The notes under the pieces: model-generated
What the model was told of the DNA's origin: nothing
What the model saw: the letters and a program-made list of their open reading frames with translations, nothing else
The model's database searches: none
Shown here: positions 10,779 through 22,588 of the stretch, one piece after another
Layout of the letters: each line of letters starts with the position of its first letter
How positions within the stretch are numbered: position 1 is the stretch's first letter
Translations under genes and position numbers: made by a program
NCBI GenBank assembly: GCA_958450365.1
Contig: CAUEEP010000307.1
Location: 62,001-126,000, forward strand
Origin: Mesorhabditis belari
Taxonomy: Eukaryota; Nematoda; Chromadorea; Rhabditida; Rhabditidae
Direction of reading: 5' to 3'
Length of the DNA stretch: 64,000 nt

Positions 10779-12334
10779 ACACTACAACAGAAAGACACTA
10801 CAACGATTCCAAGAAACAATCACTTCCAATTGCTAAGAAATCATCGAAACTATTTTCACTAAATGAAATCATTTCGAAGATGTTCAATGAGAATGGCCGG
10901 GTAAAAGAATTCAGTCAATCGCTTGATGAGGTGAATGTTGAGGTAAAGGATAAGCGCATCCCATCTAGTGCATCAGCCAAAGTTATCTATCGTTAAATAC
11001 CAGGAAATTGTCCATTTTCCCAACCTTTTCAGACTGTCATGAGTAGGCTAGATGGGATACTTGCGTTTAAGCACACTTTTGTGTACTCTGTTTTGCTCTA
11101 AACCCATCCTTTCTGGCGTACTGAATTCTGATAAAAGATAAAGAAATCAGTGTGCTAGCTGGGTTGTGTTTACGTGAAAGTATAAAAGCTTAAAAATTAC
11201 CGTAATCTTTACCATATTCAATTTTCTAGGTAATTGACGAAATCGAGAAAAAAGGTGAAGAAAAAATGGAGGGAAAGAAGAAAAAAGAAGAAAAAGAGGA
11301 AAAAGATGAAGAAGAGTTGAGGAAGTTCGATTTAAATCAATTAAAAGAGGCAAAAATCGATAAAAAGACTGAAATAATAGAAGAGAAAACGAAAAAAACG
11401 ATAGAGGATAAATCGATTCCTGTTCCCGAGGAAATCGTCAACCCGATTGAGGAAATTCAGGTTTGAAAGGTTGAAAAGTTTCCATTTTGTTTCTAGAGAT
11501 TTAATTTCGAGACAAAAAGATAAAATTTCAATTAAATTCCTAGATTTTCACCTTCGAAATTCAAAATTCATTCCTCTTAAATGCTTACGTCACAATTTGT
11601 CGCTAGTTTTGCAATCGATTGCATTGCCACGAGTTTGCAATCTTTTAAACCTAAACTAAAGAAATCTAGATTTTTAAAATAGGAATATCAAAAAGCAATC
11701 GAATACCTATCAATAGGCTATCCCTTGTACGAAATCCGAACAGTAAGGCGATTTAATAGAACTTGCTGGATTGCCTCCTTTTCCCTAGCTAACTAGATCT
11801 CTAAGTATTCTAGATCTTCTAGAGAGAGAAAACATTCTAGAGTACAACGAAAAAAGGGATTGACGATGGATTGGAGGAGACACAAACAAGAAAAGCAACA
11901 ACAACGCTAAAAGAAACCTCAACAACTCCAGCAAAACTCTTCAAACAGATCTGGCCAACCAAAGTCGTCATTGAGGTTTGGCGTAGCTTTGGTAACAAGT
12001 TTTTCTGATCGTATGGTGAATTTTGATCACAACAGTGCCTACCGGGAACCAAGAAGGTTTTACGGTAGCTTAAAGCGCAGCAGTTCTTTAGTTGTTAGCT
12101 GTAGTTCTAGTATTATTGATATATAGATTATTATCATGCGTAAAAGATCTGCCCATTTTTCAGGCTCGAGAGTTCTATTTGGTGCCGAAAAACGGTCGTG
12201 CCAGGGATTATCTAGAGCCGTACAGTGGTGGGGGTTATTTCCTCAAGAAATCGCCTCAAGATTGGTTTCGCGGTTTACATGAGGTAGATTTTTGGCTTTT
12301 TCTGGAAGCAAAAAGCGTGAATTTTTGTTCTTAG
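10779..12334 (+). pseudogene. Orphan-gene exons 6-9, degenerate copy
   Basis: Segments match the central orphan gene. Exon 6 (about 10779-10930) has lost codons between the KDTTTIP and KKxSLPI portions and is frameshifted. Exon 7 (11230-11460) is open, lysine/glutamate-rich and ends PIEEIQ/GT. Exon 8 (11841-11975) encodes PAKLFKQIWPTKVVIE. Exon 9 (12164-12334) encodes AREFYLVPKNGRARDYLEPY to GLHEV, then an altered tail (DFWLFLEAKSVNFCS). Three of four exons keep splice sites, but exon 6 is broken and exons 1-5 are absent. Confidence 0.75.
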
Positions 12335-13218
12335 TTTCATCAGAAAACTTTCAATAACCCGTAAATACTGGAATTTCATTTCTTAAGCCTGGTTTAGCTT
12401 TGACAAGCTTTGCTTTAAGTCCAAATTTCTTCCATACATTCAAAATCAAGCTTTTTTTAGTTAAATCTAGTAAGCAGAGGATTTAAATGCATCCAATTTG
12501 GTGGAAAGTCTCGAAACTGGTCTAGAATAATGATATCATTACAGAATTACGGTAGAATACGATTTCTCAGAGTTTTTCGATTCTCCTTGATCCTCCTTGC
12601 TTCCCAAACTCTTTCAGCCCCAAAATTTTAATAAAATTTCAGCAACTACGATCGGAAACCCGGAAAGAATCAGCTAAATCACGAAAAAACGTGAAATTCT
12701 TGTCTTTCTGTAAATAGTGATTTGAATCACCTTCCGAAACGCTAAAAGATCATCAATTTTTCAATTGGAAATGAATCGGGCATTTTGATTTTGTAACCCC
12801 GCCTTTATATCTTGCCCGGTTACTATTTTCCAAAAACTTTCAAAGAAAAACATTTCCGGAAGTGATGGGCGTTCAAAGGGTGACGATCCGTTTCAAGTGC
12901 CCGAAAACTACGAGGACAAGGAGTTATGACAAGGCAGCAATCCCTCTGATGTCCAATCCATGTGTATCCCATTCCAATTCTTCTGCCTAACTTTTTTATT
13001 TCACTCTTTCTCAGCTATTTATAAAGCTTTATTTTTTTATACGAAACAAAAAATACACCCTTGTCAAATAATAATCATACATCGAAACAAAGATTCATCC
13101 TTGTCAACTTCTGCTCCAGTTGCATAGGCAATATCGAAAGTGGATCAATTGGATGAAATCAATGACAATCTGACCATGATACAACAAAAGCACTAAAACT
13201 GTATCAAGATAAAAACTC
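12335..13218. other. F-box unit 3' flank
   Basis: Same ordered blocks as at 4092-5076; no gene seen. Confidence 0.55.
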
Positions 13219-14262
13219 TCAAAACTCCATCTTTCCCGATTGCGGATGAATGTAGAAAGCGAAAAATTCCGTTCCGGAACATATATCAGAATCTATCTCA
13301 GGGTCCGGGCCTGTGTATGATCCAAACATGTAGACACAATCCCTCCTCGAGTCAATGTTTCGTCGAAAAATATATGATTCCTCTGTGAACTCAAAACGGT
13401 AATTCATATGCTTAGCCCAGAATTCTTTCGCTATTTTGGTCACTTTTTGCTGATTTCCTCCCTCGAGACGCTCCATTCTAGGGAATCGCGAAACAAAATC
13501 GACGATTCTGTCAGCCCTCTCTATCACAGTATCACAGTCATACACATAAATAGCCGCTTTCAAATTCTTGCTTGGGATCCCCTTTTCAACGATTGATTGC
13601 ACGACCTTTTCAAACCGATCATTGACCACGTATCCTCCAGGGATTTGCAAAAATTTTATCGAAGTCTTGGCAAAAAGAGCGTAGTAGAAGTGAAACGCAG
13701 CAGCGGAAGTACAGTCAAAACAGACTTTTTCGCAGTCATTCATCTGATTTGCAATGAAATTCTCGAAAAGATCGCTGATCACTTGATTTTCTTTCAACAA
13801 ATCAATGTCCACGTCAATAACGGCGCATTCTCCAACCACCGAGCGGAAATTCTCAAGAAATTTCAGCAATAACTCGTTTGTGTCCACAGAGAGGTCCAAC
13901 TTTTTCACAGACTTCAAGTGCTTCAGAATCGCCGCGTTCTGGTCGGGGAATCGTTCGGGGCGCCATGCGTCAAATACGTCACACGAGTGGATTCGTTTGA
14001 ACAATGGAAAGTGGAGAGCGACATTAAGTCTGAGGCAGGAGTCATGGGGACGACGCATGATCCCATCCTCAAGAGAGATTAGGTGCACGTGACGTCCAAA
14101 AACTAGCCAGGGTGTCCGCAGCAGAATTGATCGAAATCCTGCATTCACCTTGACCAATTCGATCGTATCTTCCGGCCCCATTTGCTCCAAAACTTCCAGC
14201 TCTAGGTCATAGCATAGCTTCTGCATGGGGAATGACGTCAACTTTCGCATTTCAAACGACAC
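13219..14262 (-). CDS. F-box-like protein, intact copy 1 (347 aa)
   Basis: I chose the ATG at 14262 (MSFEMRKL) because a TTTTTTATTTACAG splice acceptor ends about 20 bases upstream, and every family member keeps this layout. The leader could be attached by SL trans-splicing or by a 5' exon I cannot see. Residues 8-50 resemble an F-box (SFPMQKLCYDLELEVLEQM, PEDTIELVKVN, FRSILL), which in known proteins binds Skp1 in SCF ubiquitin ligases. The remaining 290 residues are family-specific, in the position where nematode F-box proteins carry substrate-binding domains. The loop before TEFFAF is the longest in the set (GPDPEIDSDICSG). No intron is evident. The F-box call is by motif only. Confidence 0.72.
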   Translation of the reverse strand: MSFEMRKLTSFPMQKLCYDLELEVLEQMGPEDTIELVKVNAGFRSILLRTPWLVFGRHVHLISLEDGIMRRPHDSCLRLNVALHFPLFKRIHSCDVFDAWRPERFPDQNAAILKHLKSVKKLDLSVDTNELLLKFLENFRSVVGECAVIDVDIDLLKENQVISDLFENFIANQMNDCEKVCFDCTSAAAFHFYYALFAKTSIKFLQIPGGYVVNDRFEKVVQSIVEKGIPSKNLKAAIYVYDCDTVIERADRIVDFVSRFPRMERLEGGNQQKVTKIAKEFWAKHMNYRFEFTEESYIFRRNIDSRRDCVYMFGSYTGPDPEIDSDICSGTEFFAFYIHPQSGKMEF

Positions 14263-14345
14263 TCTGCTTAGCGTCCGTCAACCTGTAAATAAAAAAACAA
14301 TTAGATTTCCAAAAGCAAGTCGGCAATTAGAATTAAAAGCTTTTA

Positions 14346-14435
14346 CAGGGTGTGTCATAATTAATCATAATCACTTGAATCTAGCTCATTCAAAAGGTAA
14401 ACGATTCCCACAAAAATTTTGCTGTGGGTCTATGA
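14346..14435. mobile_element. CAGGGTG MITE, truncated
   Basis: The gene-proximal end (CAGGGTGTGTCATAATTAAT) and about 90 bp remain upstream of the intact F-box copy. The distal end is missing and sequence passes into AAGCAGTTTATGAA repeats. Confidence 0.6.
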
Positions 14436-14630
14436 ATCTTTTAAGCAGTTTATGAAGTTTACTTTAAGCAGTTTACCATTTAAGCAGTCTATGAATCCGA
14501 AAAATCAGTTGTTTAGTTTTTGACCGTAGAACACAAAAAAATGTGAAAAGCGAAAGGAAACTTCCGCTCAAGCTATTAGATGTGAGTGTAATCAGTCTCA
14601 TTAATGGTTTTCTATAAAGACAACAACGTG

Positions 14631-15402
14631 GTACGACGCGAGCTCGGCCACGCCGATTACTTCCCTCTACTACACTATCGACCATATCAGACTAAACGTC
14701 GAATCGTAGAAGTTCGTGAGTTTGTTTTTGGGTTATGATCTAAATGCTTATGATTTTGTACAGCTTTCTTTTGCTTTGAGTTGCCCGCTCTATAGGCAAG
14801 TAATAACACAACCGTTTTTTAACTTTTAACCAACTTAAAGGAATGTACTTTTTCGGAAAAGCGCGGTAGAATTCAATCTTTTTTTGACCAAAAATTAGCA
14901 AAGTCCAAACTGCAACTTTACCCCTTCGAGACCAAAGAAAATGTGCGACACGTTAACCTGATTTTGTTCAGCATCAGGCAGTTTCATTATTCTATCAATT
15001 TAGGCCTATCGTCAGTACCGACGGATTTGAGGTTCTACACGGCACCGATACACTCGCCTACACAAGCTCAGCACCGTCGTTTATAATGGAGAGTTTGAGA
15101 AGCCGTTGATAAGGCAAGATTTAACTAAACTCGATGCCTTTGTTTGCCCGAGATCAAGATAAATATCAAGATAAATATAAAATAATGCTACTGCCTGGCG
15201 CTAAACAAAAGGAAAATGAAACAACAAAACACCTATGGGCCATTTTAGAAAGCTTCACAAAAGCAAAAACATTTAGCTCAAAACCCCGAAAACAAACTCA
15301 CAAACTTCTGCGATTCGGTTGATATGGGCGAGGAGTGATGGGCGATAGTGGAATACAGTGGGGTGGAGTGGCCGGCGTGTCGTGGCTAAGCTCGCGTTGT
15401 AC
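14631..15402. repeat. Foldback element of the F-box unit
   Basis: The left arm (GTACGACGCGAGCTCGGCCA, then CACTATCGACCATATCAG, GTTCGTGAGTTTG) pairs imperfectly with the right arm read backward (GTACAACGCGAGCTTAGCCA, CACTATCGCCCATCAC, GTTTGTGAGTTTG). The arms approach each other near 15000-15190 through AGGCAGT blocks, so nearly the whole element is palindromic. Confidence 0.6.
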
Positions 15403-16297
15403 CCGAGATACGGTGGGTCAGCCGCATCATCTCTGGAAAAAAAATATTTACAAGTTGATAAGGGGTTTTCGTCATAAATAGTTAAAAACAGGAAAAACGT
15501 TAAAATAAAATCGGCACCGACTCGGGAGGGCTTGTAGAATGAATGACTGTTGCGAAAGTTTCGCGCCTTTTTTACAAAATCATTAGCTGAATATCTATTC
15601 CCTGAAGATACTCAGCTAACCGGCGAAACACTCGCTTGCCAATGGGTAATAATAGATTTGCCCATGGCCATAAAAAGAAAGAAAAGTTTTGCCAATGGTT
15701 TGAAGCCGGCGATACGGCGGTTGTTGCATTTTCTTTTCTTGCTTTCAAGAGGAAACTCGAATGTTTTTTGACGCGCTTGGGTATTACGAAGTTGAAATTT
15801 TTCAGGGTCGTTCCTATCGTGGTTGAGGATTCTTATCAGCCGGAGTTATCTAGAGATAGAGTGTTTAGAATTTTGGTTAGAAGCTTCAAACTCCGATTCT
15901 CTGGTTTTTGTGAAATTGTAATTGTTTCTTTATTTTTTCACATCCTTGCAAACTGGATGTCACCCAAGAATCTAAATGTCGTAGCCGATTATGAATGAAA
16001 GTAGCTTTTTCTAGAAATTGGTCGCCAAAGGCAAATTATTTATTCGATGTTGTAGTGGGTAAAACCCCAATTCCCGCAGTTCGTTTTATGATGGAGGATC
16101 GATTTGCACAGCAAAATTATGCAAAAGTCGGTTATCGGAATTGCGATTGATTTTGAAGTCGATTTTGAGTAAATTTGATGTCCGGTAGAGTTGAGTTGTT
16201 AAAATGATAGGGAAAAATGCAAATATTAAGTTGTTCGGATATAAACGAGCGTTTTAGTAGTCGACAAAATTTATCTTAAAAACGGAAACAACACAGT
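15403..16297. other. Distal F-box unit block, no supported gene
   Basis: A plus-strand open frame of 120 codons (15636-15998) exists here, but the equivalent stretches at 7.2, 26.0 and 30.6 kb differ by frame-breaking indels. I see no splice or conservation pattern that supports coding. Confidence 0.45.
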
Positions 16298-17016
16298 TTA
16301 ACCCAAAATATATTCACCATTATTATTGATTGCTTCTTGCCATCTTTTGCGCAAAGAATTGATGCCGCTCTTGAAAAACTCAGCCGGCTTTGATTCGAAA
16401 AACCTGGCGACCCAATTTTGGACATCTTCGCGGTTTTTGAATTTCTCATTGGCGAAAAAGTTTTGAATCGACCGGAATCAATGGTAATCTGAGGGAGCCA
16501 AATCGGAAGCATACGGCGGATATGGTCAAATCTCCCATCCTAGATTCTCCAGTTTTTGCTGAGTCATCTTTGCAACGTGAGGTCTAGCGTTGGCATGGAT
16601 GAACTTTATCTTTGATGTGTCTACTCCTTGACGAATGAGAACTTCATTGACCCGATCAAGTTGCTGTTTGTAGAGGTCGGATGTGACTGTTTGGCCGGTT
16701 GGTAGAAGCTCGAAATACACAGGGAGCTTGTTATTCCACCATACTGAGAGCATGATCTTTTTCCCATGAATGTCCGGCTTCACGGTCGATTTGGCCGTTC
16801 TCCTGGTCCTAGTCATTTCCGTTTTCGAATAGTATTATCGAAATGGATCCACTTCTCATCTCCAGTAACAAGAGAATTAAGAAAGCCATGATATTTAGCG
16901 TGGCGGATGAGGATTCCGGCAATGCGACCCGTGAAGCCTTTTTTTGCACTGCTTAACTCGTGAGGAAGCCATTTCCCGCATCTGATCGCCAGCTTTTCCT
17001 GAATCTTTTTGAAAAG
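16298..17016 (-). pseudogene. mariner transposase relic
   Basis: Reading downward, the frames give GKWLPHEL, then VTGDEKWIHFDN (first catalytic Asp), KKIMLSVWW, SDLYKQQLDR, NARPHVAKMTQQKL, SDLAPSDYH and FKSGINSLRKRWQEAI, all typical of mariner (DD34D) transposases. It has a frameshift after the first Asp motif, stops after GWEI and after SDYH, and Ala in place of the second Asp (HANARPH). The N-terminal DNA-binding part is absent. The element is inactive. Confidence 0.9.
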
Positions 17017-17019
17017 GGG

Positions 17020-17345
17020 ATTACGGTAACTTCCTAAAGGGAATCTTGAAGAGTCAAGAAAAAGCCACAGTTGTCCTTTGAGAGCCTTAATCGAGCCAGT
17101 TGCAGATCAATGGAGACATTTTGTCGAACAAGGTACATTTGGGGGATCTTAAGGACGGATGAATCGTCTTTCCTCGAAATTTTACCATAACAAGTTGAAT
17201 CAGCTATACAATGTCTATTATTCTATCGAAAAAGCTTCAGAAAAATCCTTTAAAACACATGGAAAGGTTGAGGTACATCTTTGCCTAGTTTTCTCCATCA
17301 ACTCTAAAACCAAAGCCTAAGCCTGTAAGCCTAAAAAGTCATTGA
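17020..17345. repeat. Dispersed repeat, inverted copy of about 1940-2290
   Basis: Shared blocks in reverse orientation include GATTACGGTAACTTCCTAAA, the GGATGAATCGTCTTTCC block and AAACCAAAGCCTAAGCC. Its edge abuts the mariner relic, so the repeat may be part of the same old element. Confidence 0.6.
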
Positions 17346-17554
17346 TCCAAAATTTGTGAATTTGTTCAAATTTTCTTGAGTAAAGCAAGCTTCTAACAAT
17401 GGAATTTCAACGGAATCTGGTCCACCGATTGACCTTATTCAACGCAGAATTTCACGCTGAATCCGAATCTGTTTTCCATTTTTGATATGGATATCCTAAA
17501 TTTTCCATTCTAATACTTCAAAAAGTTTGAGACCGGACTTGAACAAACTCGACT

Positions 17555-17640
17555 GGCTTGGCTTGGCTTGGTGTGGCTTGGTGTGGCTTGGTCTGGCTTG
17601 GTCTGGCTTGGCTTGGCTTGGCTTGGCCTGGCGTGTACCT
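17555..17640. repeat. (GGCTT)n-type satellite
   Basis: Tandem GGCTTGGCTTGGTGTGGCTT-like units, the reverse complement of the arrays at 9353 and 33327. Confidence 0.75.
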
Positions 17641-18522
17641 TGACTCAGTGCACCTTGACCCACATCTTGAGTTGATAAGGGTTGAGGATTTGGTCATGAG
17701 ATAGATCACTTTTCAAATCATCTGATCAGGGCCCAGCGATCTCCGCAACTTTTGTTTTTGACGAGGAGATTTTGAGCTTCTTTACTGTATTCCGACCTCA
17801 ATTTTTTTTAGTTTGCTTCACCGAATACCTCAGAACTAAAGCGTTGAGTGGCCACACCGATGGAGTCGAAAAATTCACAAGGTAGACAGAATCGCAATCG
17901 CATTTGAATGTGAATTGATTTAGATCTACATACATTCAAAATAAACCTTTTTTGGTTAAATCCAGTAAGCAGAGGATTTCAATGCATCCAATTTGGTGGA
18001 AAGTCTCGACACTGGTCTAGAATAATGATATCATTACATAACTACAGTAGAACGACCCGAAACTCGGCAAGAATAAGCTAAATCACGAAAAAACATGAAT
18101 TTTTGTTTTTCTGTAAATATTGATTTGAAGAAACTTTCCGAAAAGCTAAAAAACCATCAATTTTTCAAAGAATGACAGCGATTTTCTATTCATGGAAAAG
18201 AAAAAGTGAAATGCCCGGAAACTACGAGGACAAGGAGTTCAGAAAACGCAGTCATCGATGTGTATTCCATTCCTACTATTTTCGCTGACTTTTTTATTTC
18301 ACTCTTTCTCGGCTATTTATCAAGCTATATTTTTTATACGAAACAAATAATACACCCTTGTCAAATAGTAATCATACATCGAAACAAAGATTCATCCTTG
18401 TCGACTTCTGCTCCAGTTGCATAGGCGATATCGAAAATGGATGAATTGGATGAAATCAATGACAATGTGACCATGACATAATAAAAGCACTAAAACTGTA
18501 TCAAAAACGATAAAAAAAACTC
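17641..18522. other. Repeat flank, no gene
   Basis: Matches 21420-22588 (GATCAGGGCCCAGCGATCTC, GAGGAGATTTTGAGCTTC) and then the usual F-box 3' flank in shortened form. Confidence 0.5.
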
Positions 18523-19548
18523 TCAAAACTCGATCTTTCCCAATTGCGGATGAACGCAGAAAGCGAAGATTTCTGTGGTTACGGAATATGTATCATCTGC
18601 GTATGATCCAAACATGCAGACACAATCCCTCCTCGAGTCAATATTTCGTCGAAAAATGTCTGAATTCTCTATGAAATCAAAATGGTAATCCAAATGCTTA
18701 TCCCAGATCTCTTTCGCGATTTTGGTGACTTTTTGCTGCTTTTCCCCCTCGAGACGCTTCATTCCAGGGAATCGAGAAAGAAAATCGACGATTCGGTAAT
18801 CCCTCCATGATTCTTGCCCAGATTTCACACAGATAGCCGCTTTCAAATTCCTGCTTGGGATCCCCTTTTCAACGATTGATTGCACGCCCTTTTCAAACCC
18901 ATCATCGGTCCAATATATTCCAGTGATTTCCAAGAATTTCATCGAAGTCTTGGCAAAAGCAGCGTAGTAGAAGTCAAACGCAGCAGCGGAACTACAACGA
19001 AAACTGACTTTTTCGCAGTCATTCATCTGATTTGCAATGAAATTCTTGAAAAGCTCGCGGATCACCTGATTTTCTTTCAACAAATCAATGTTCACTTTAA
19101 TAACCGCGCATCCTCCAATCACCGAGCGGAAATTCTCAAGAAATTTCAGCAACAACTCGTTCATGTCAACATAGAGCTCGAAATGTTTCACAAACTTCCA
19201 GTAATTCAGAATCACTGCGTTTTCGTCGAGGTATCGTTCGTCGAGCCATGTCGAAATAGGTCGCATGAGTGGATTCGTTTGAACAACGGGAAGTGGAGAG
19301 CGACATTAAGTCTGAGGCAGGAGTCATGGGGACGACCGGTGAGCCAAATCCAATAATTCCCAAAGGAGAACTGGTGCACGTGACGCCCAAAAATTAGCCA
19401 GAGTGTCCGCAGCAGAATCGATCGAAATCCTACATTCACCTTGACCAATTCGATCGTATCTTCGGGCTTCATTTGCTCCAAAACCTCCAGCCCTAGGTCA
19501 TAGCATAGCTTCTGCGAATGACGTCAACTTTCGCATTTCAAACGACAT
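18523..19548 (-). pseudogene. F-box-family gene with two frameshifts
   Basis: The family ATG is at 19548. A 5-base loss at the F-box start (the CCCAT of TTCCCCATGCAG is missing) shifts the frame, and a second indel near 19245-19260 after IHSCD shifts it again. Downstream the frame is open to the stop at 18523 (RRDCVCMFGSYADDTYSVTT, then IFAFCVHPQLGKIEF). All domains of the family are represented. A CAGGGTG element end lies upstream at 19631. Confidence 0.85.
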
Positions 19549-19630
19549 TTTGCTTGGTTTCCGTCTACCTGTAAATAAAAAACAATTAGATTTCCAAAAA
19601 CAAGTCGGCATTTAGAATTAAAAGCTTTTA

Positions 19631-19980
19631 CAGGGTGTGTCATAATTAATCATAATCACTTGGATGTAGCTCAATGAAAAGGTGAACGATCCCCACAAAA
19701 ATTTTACAGGAAAATTTTGAGTGGGTCTCCTCTAGCGGTATCTATTATCTAACCGATAGGAGTTCACAAATATTTTAAACAAGCTTTCAAGGTTGGGAGT
19801 CATATCATGCCTGGCAGTATGAGCCCCAAAACTAGGTGCCAGGTTGAGCGCGACCCCGAAAGCTGAAAACCCATTTTAAAAAATTCTGAACTACTATCGA
19901 TTAGGTCATTCCTCGGCCCCGCTCCAAATTCCCTCGTAAAATGTTTGTGAAAATCGGTGATCATTTGACTGAGCTAGACC
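19631..19980. mobile_element. CAGGGTG MITE, distal end lost
   Basis: Begins CAGGGTGTGTCATAATTAAT with TA before it. The matching far end is replaced by unique sequence after GAGCTAGACCCTC. Confidence 0.6.
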
Positions 19981-20539
19981 CTCGGTGTGACCGCGAACTA
20001 TAGCAACAACCTTTTGGAAAAGTAGCTGGGAAGTGTCTAATTTCTTCAAAAGTGTTATATAGAGAATTGTCCTAATTCTCGGCAACCTTTATCGACCAAA
20101 AACTTCCGATTCGACTCATACAACTCATTTAACAAGCGCTTGAATGAGCGCTAGTCGACATCTCGCCGGCGAATCTGTCATTTGACGGTTTTTCTACATG
20201 AAAAGTTTTTCTCAATCAAATTTGTGGTAATTTTGTCTAAAAAAATGTTTTCAACCAATTGCTAGCGCCAGAGAACCTGATATAAAGAGATACGCCTATG
20301 ACCAAATATCGAAAATACTCATTTTCTTTGCTCCTCCAAAAGGAGCTTGACATCAACTTAAATTTTGGTTATTCCAGTTCAGCCAAAACATTTAAGTGTG
20401 ATTCTTAATGTTATTAAGTGATTTTAAACGCTATTTTTGCATTGACTACAGTGTATACACTGATGTATTAGCGAACGAAACGGTGTATTAGCGAACGATT
20501 TTTTTGCCCAAAAAAGATCTATCAACATCGTCTCGTTTG
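19981..20539. other. Unique gene-free stretch
   Basis: This sequence is not shared with other units. It contains a short hairpin (GCTCCTCCAAAAGGAGC) near 20329 and a direct duplication of GTATTAGCGAACGA at about 20465-20500. No coding region is seen. Confidence 0.45.
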
Positions 20540-21010
20540 AGTCTTTGGATTTGGAATTGACACTTGACCCTTCCTGAGCCATTGTCTTTTTCGAGAAGTG
20601 TTATCGAAGTGAATCCACTTCTCGTCCATCGTCAAGATATTCTCTTTTTGAAACAAGGCTCATCGAAACGCGTGCTCCTAGATTCTCGGTGCTCAATACT
20701 TGTATCACCCATCCTCTATTACAATTGTTCTTGACAATTATTTCCGAATGGCGAAAATTGTTGATTGATCACATTAGAGCTGTTTGGCAAGTTGTTTGCA
20801 TTGGATCGGCTTCAAGTTGTGCCAATTCATTATTATCGATTACTGCCGAGAGATGCCCATGTGGTTCCTTTTCAAGAGATTCAATACCTTCTCGGAATCG
20901 TGCAAACCAAAGCCGGCAGGATCTTACAGTCATAAAGCTTCGTTTGTGGGGAATTTTCAGATCCCCACCGAAATCCGTGCCACTTATATGTCGACGTTGC
21001 TCTTCATCAC
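20540..21010 (-). pseudogene. Second mariner transposase relic (N-terminal half)
   Basis: Reading downward it encodes a recognisable mariner N-terminus (SCRLWFARFREG, SLEKEP, AVIDNNELAQLEADP), then after stops and frame changes MDEKWIHFDN with the first catalytic Asp, then RKRQWLRKGQ. It has several stops between the two parts. It is a different copy from the one at 16.3-17.0 kb, which lacks this N-terminus. Confidence 0.8.
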
Positions 21011-22588
21011 GAGAAGGCTGGTTCCTACACAGCAAAATTATGCAAAAGTCGGTTATTTTGACTCCTGAATGAACTACAGTGCTCATATTGTTACAGTAGA
21101 TTGCCAGTAGATTGCTAGAGTCCTATGGCACTGCTTTACAGTAGAGTTTAGATCCGAGCCTCACTGTGCGAATGCAGGTGTGAATGCAAGAGATTCTCCT
21201 CAAGCAACAAGCCTACATCTAGGCGGAATTGCGATTGATTTTGAAGTCGATTTTGAGTAAATTCAATGTCCGGTGGAGTTGAATTGTTAAAATAGGGAAA
21301 AATGCAAATTTTACGGACTGAACAGATTCTTCAGAGGAAACAACGCCAACGCGCTCGTCCACTACGTTGACCTCATCGCTGACTGTAATTCGATTGCCAA
21401 GACTCATAGTGAGTTGATAAGCGTTAAGGATTTGGTCATGAGATAGATCACTTTTCAAATCATCTGATCAGGGCCCAGCGATCTCCGCAACTTTTGTTTT
21501 TGACGAGGAGATTTTGAGCTTCTTTACTGTATTTCGATTTCAATTTTTTCTAGTTTGCTTCACTGAATACCTCAGATCTAAAGCGTTGAGAGGTCACACC
21601 GATGAAGTCGAAAGATTCACAAGGTAGAGAGAATCGCAATCGCATTTGAATGTGAATTGATTTAGATATACATACATTCAAAATAAAGCTTTTTTGGTCA
21701 AATCTAGTAAGCAGAGGATTTAAATGCATCCTATTTGGTGGAAAGTCTCGACACTGGTCTAGAATAATGATATCATTACATAACTACAGTAGAACGACCG
21801 GAAACTCGGCAAGAATAAGCTGAATCACCAAAAAAACATGAATTTTTGTTTTTCTGTAAATATTGATTTGAAGAAACTTTCCGAAAAGCTAAAAAACCAT
21901 CAATTTTTCAAAGAATGACAGCAATTTTCTCAAAAACTATCCATGGAAAAGAAAAAGTTTGTATTATTAGAAATGAACCGGGGATTTTGGTTTTCTTAAC
22001 CCCGCCTTTATAGCTTGTCCTGTTACGAAGATTTTCTCAAAAACTATCCATGAAAAATAAAAAATTGTCAAATCTCCGTAATATTAGAAATGATTCGAGG
22101 ATTTTGATTTTGTAACCCCGCCTTTGGATCTTGCCCTGTGACTATTTTCCAAAAACTTTCAAAAGAAAGACATTTCCGGAAGTGATGCGCGTGAAAGGGT
22201 GACAATCCGTTTCCAGTGCCCGAAAACTACGAGGACAAGGAGTTCAGAAAACGCAGTCATCGATGTGTATTCCACATCATGTGACAAGGAGTTATGACAA
22301 GGCAGCAATCCCTCTGATGTCCAATCCATGTGTATCCCAATCCAATTCTTCTGCCTAACTTTTTTATTTCACTCTTTCTCAGCTATTTATAAAGCTTTAT
22401 TTTTTTATACGAAACAAAAAATACACCCTTGTCAAATAATAATCATACATCGAAACAAAGATTGATCCTTGTCAACTTCTGCTCCGGTTGCATAGGCAAT
22501 ATCGAAAATGGATGAATTGGATGAAATGACAATATGACCATGACATAATAAAAGCACTAAAACTGTATCAAAAACGATAAAAAAACTC
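21011..22588. other. Repeat flank, no gene
   Basis: Holds the TTGCCAGTAGATTGCTAGAG block and a second run of the F-box 3' flank that is partly duplicated: CCATGGAAAAGAAAAAG near 21945 and a similar copy near 22050, and the CGAAAACTACGAGGACAAGG block followed by a repeat of the GATGTGTAT region at 22260-22335. Confidence 0.5.

Noticed and set aside
13408..14092. Plus-strand ORFs opposite the F-box genes (also opposite the other copies)
   Set aside because: Antisense shadows of the conserved coding strand; they have no conserved start or end.
15550..15998. Open frames of 73 and 120 codons in the distal F-box unit
   Set aside because: Equivalent positions in other units carry frame-breaking indels, and neither frame shows a preference for silent changes.
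16276..16512. ORF MLPIWLPQITIDSGRF
   Set aside because: Out-of-frame reading of the mariner C-terminus; the correct frame gives SDLAPSDYH and RKRWQEAI with stops.
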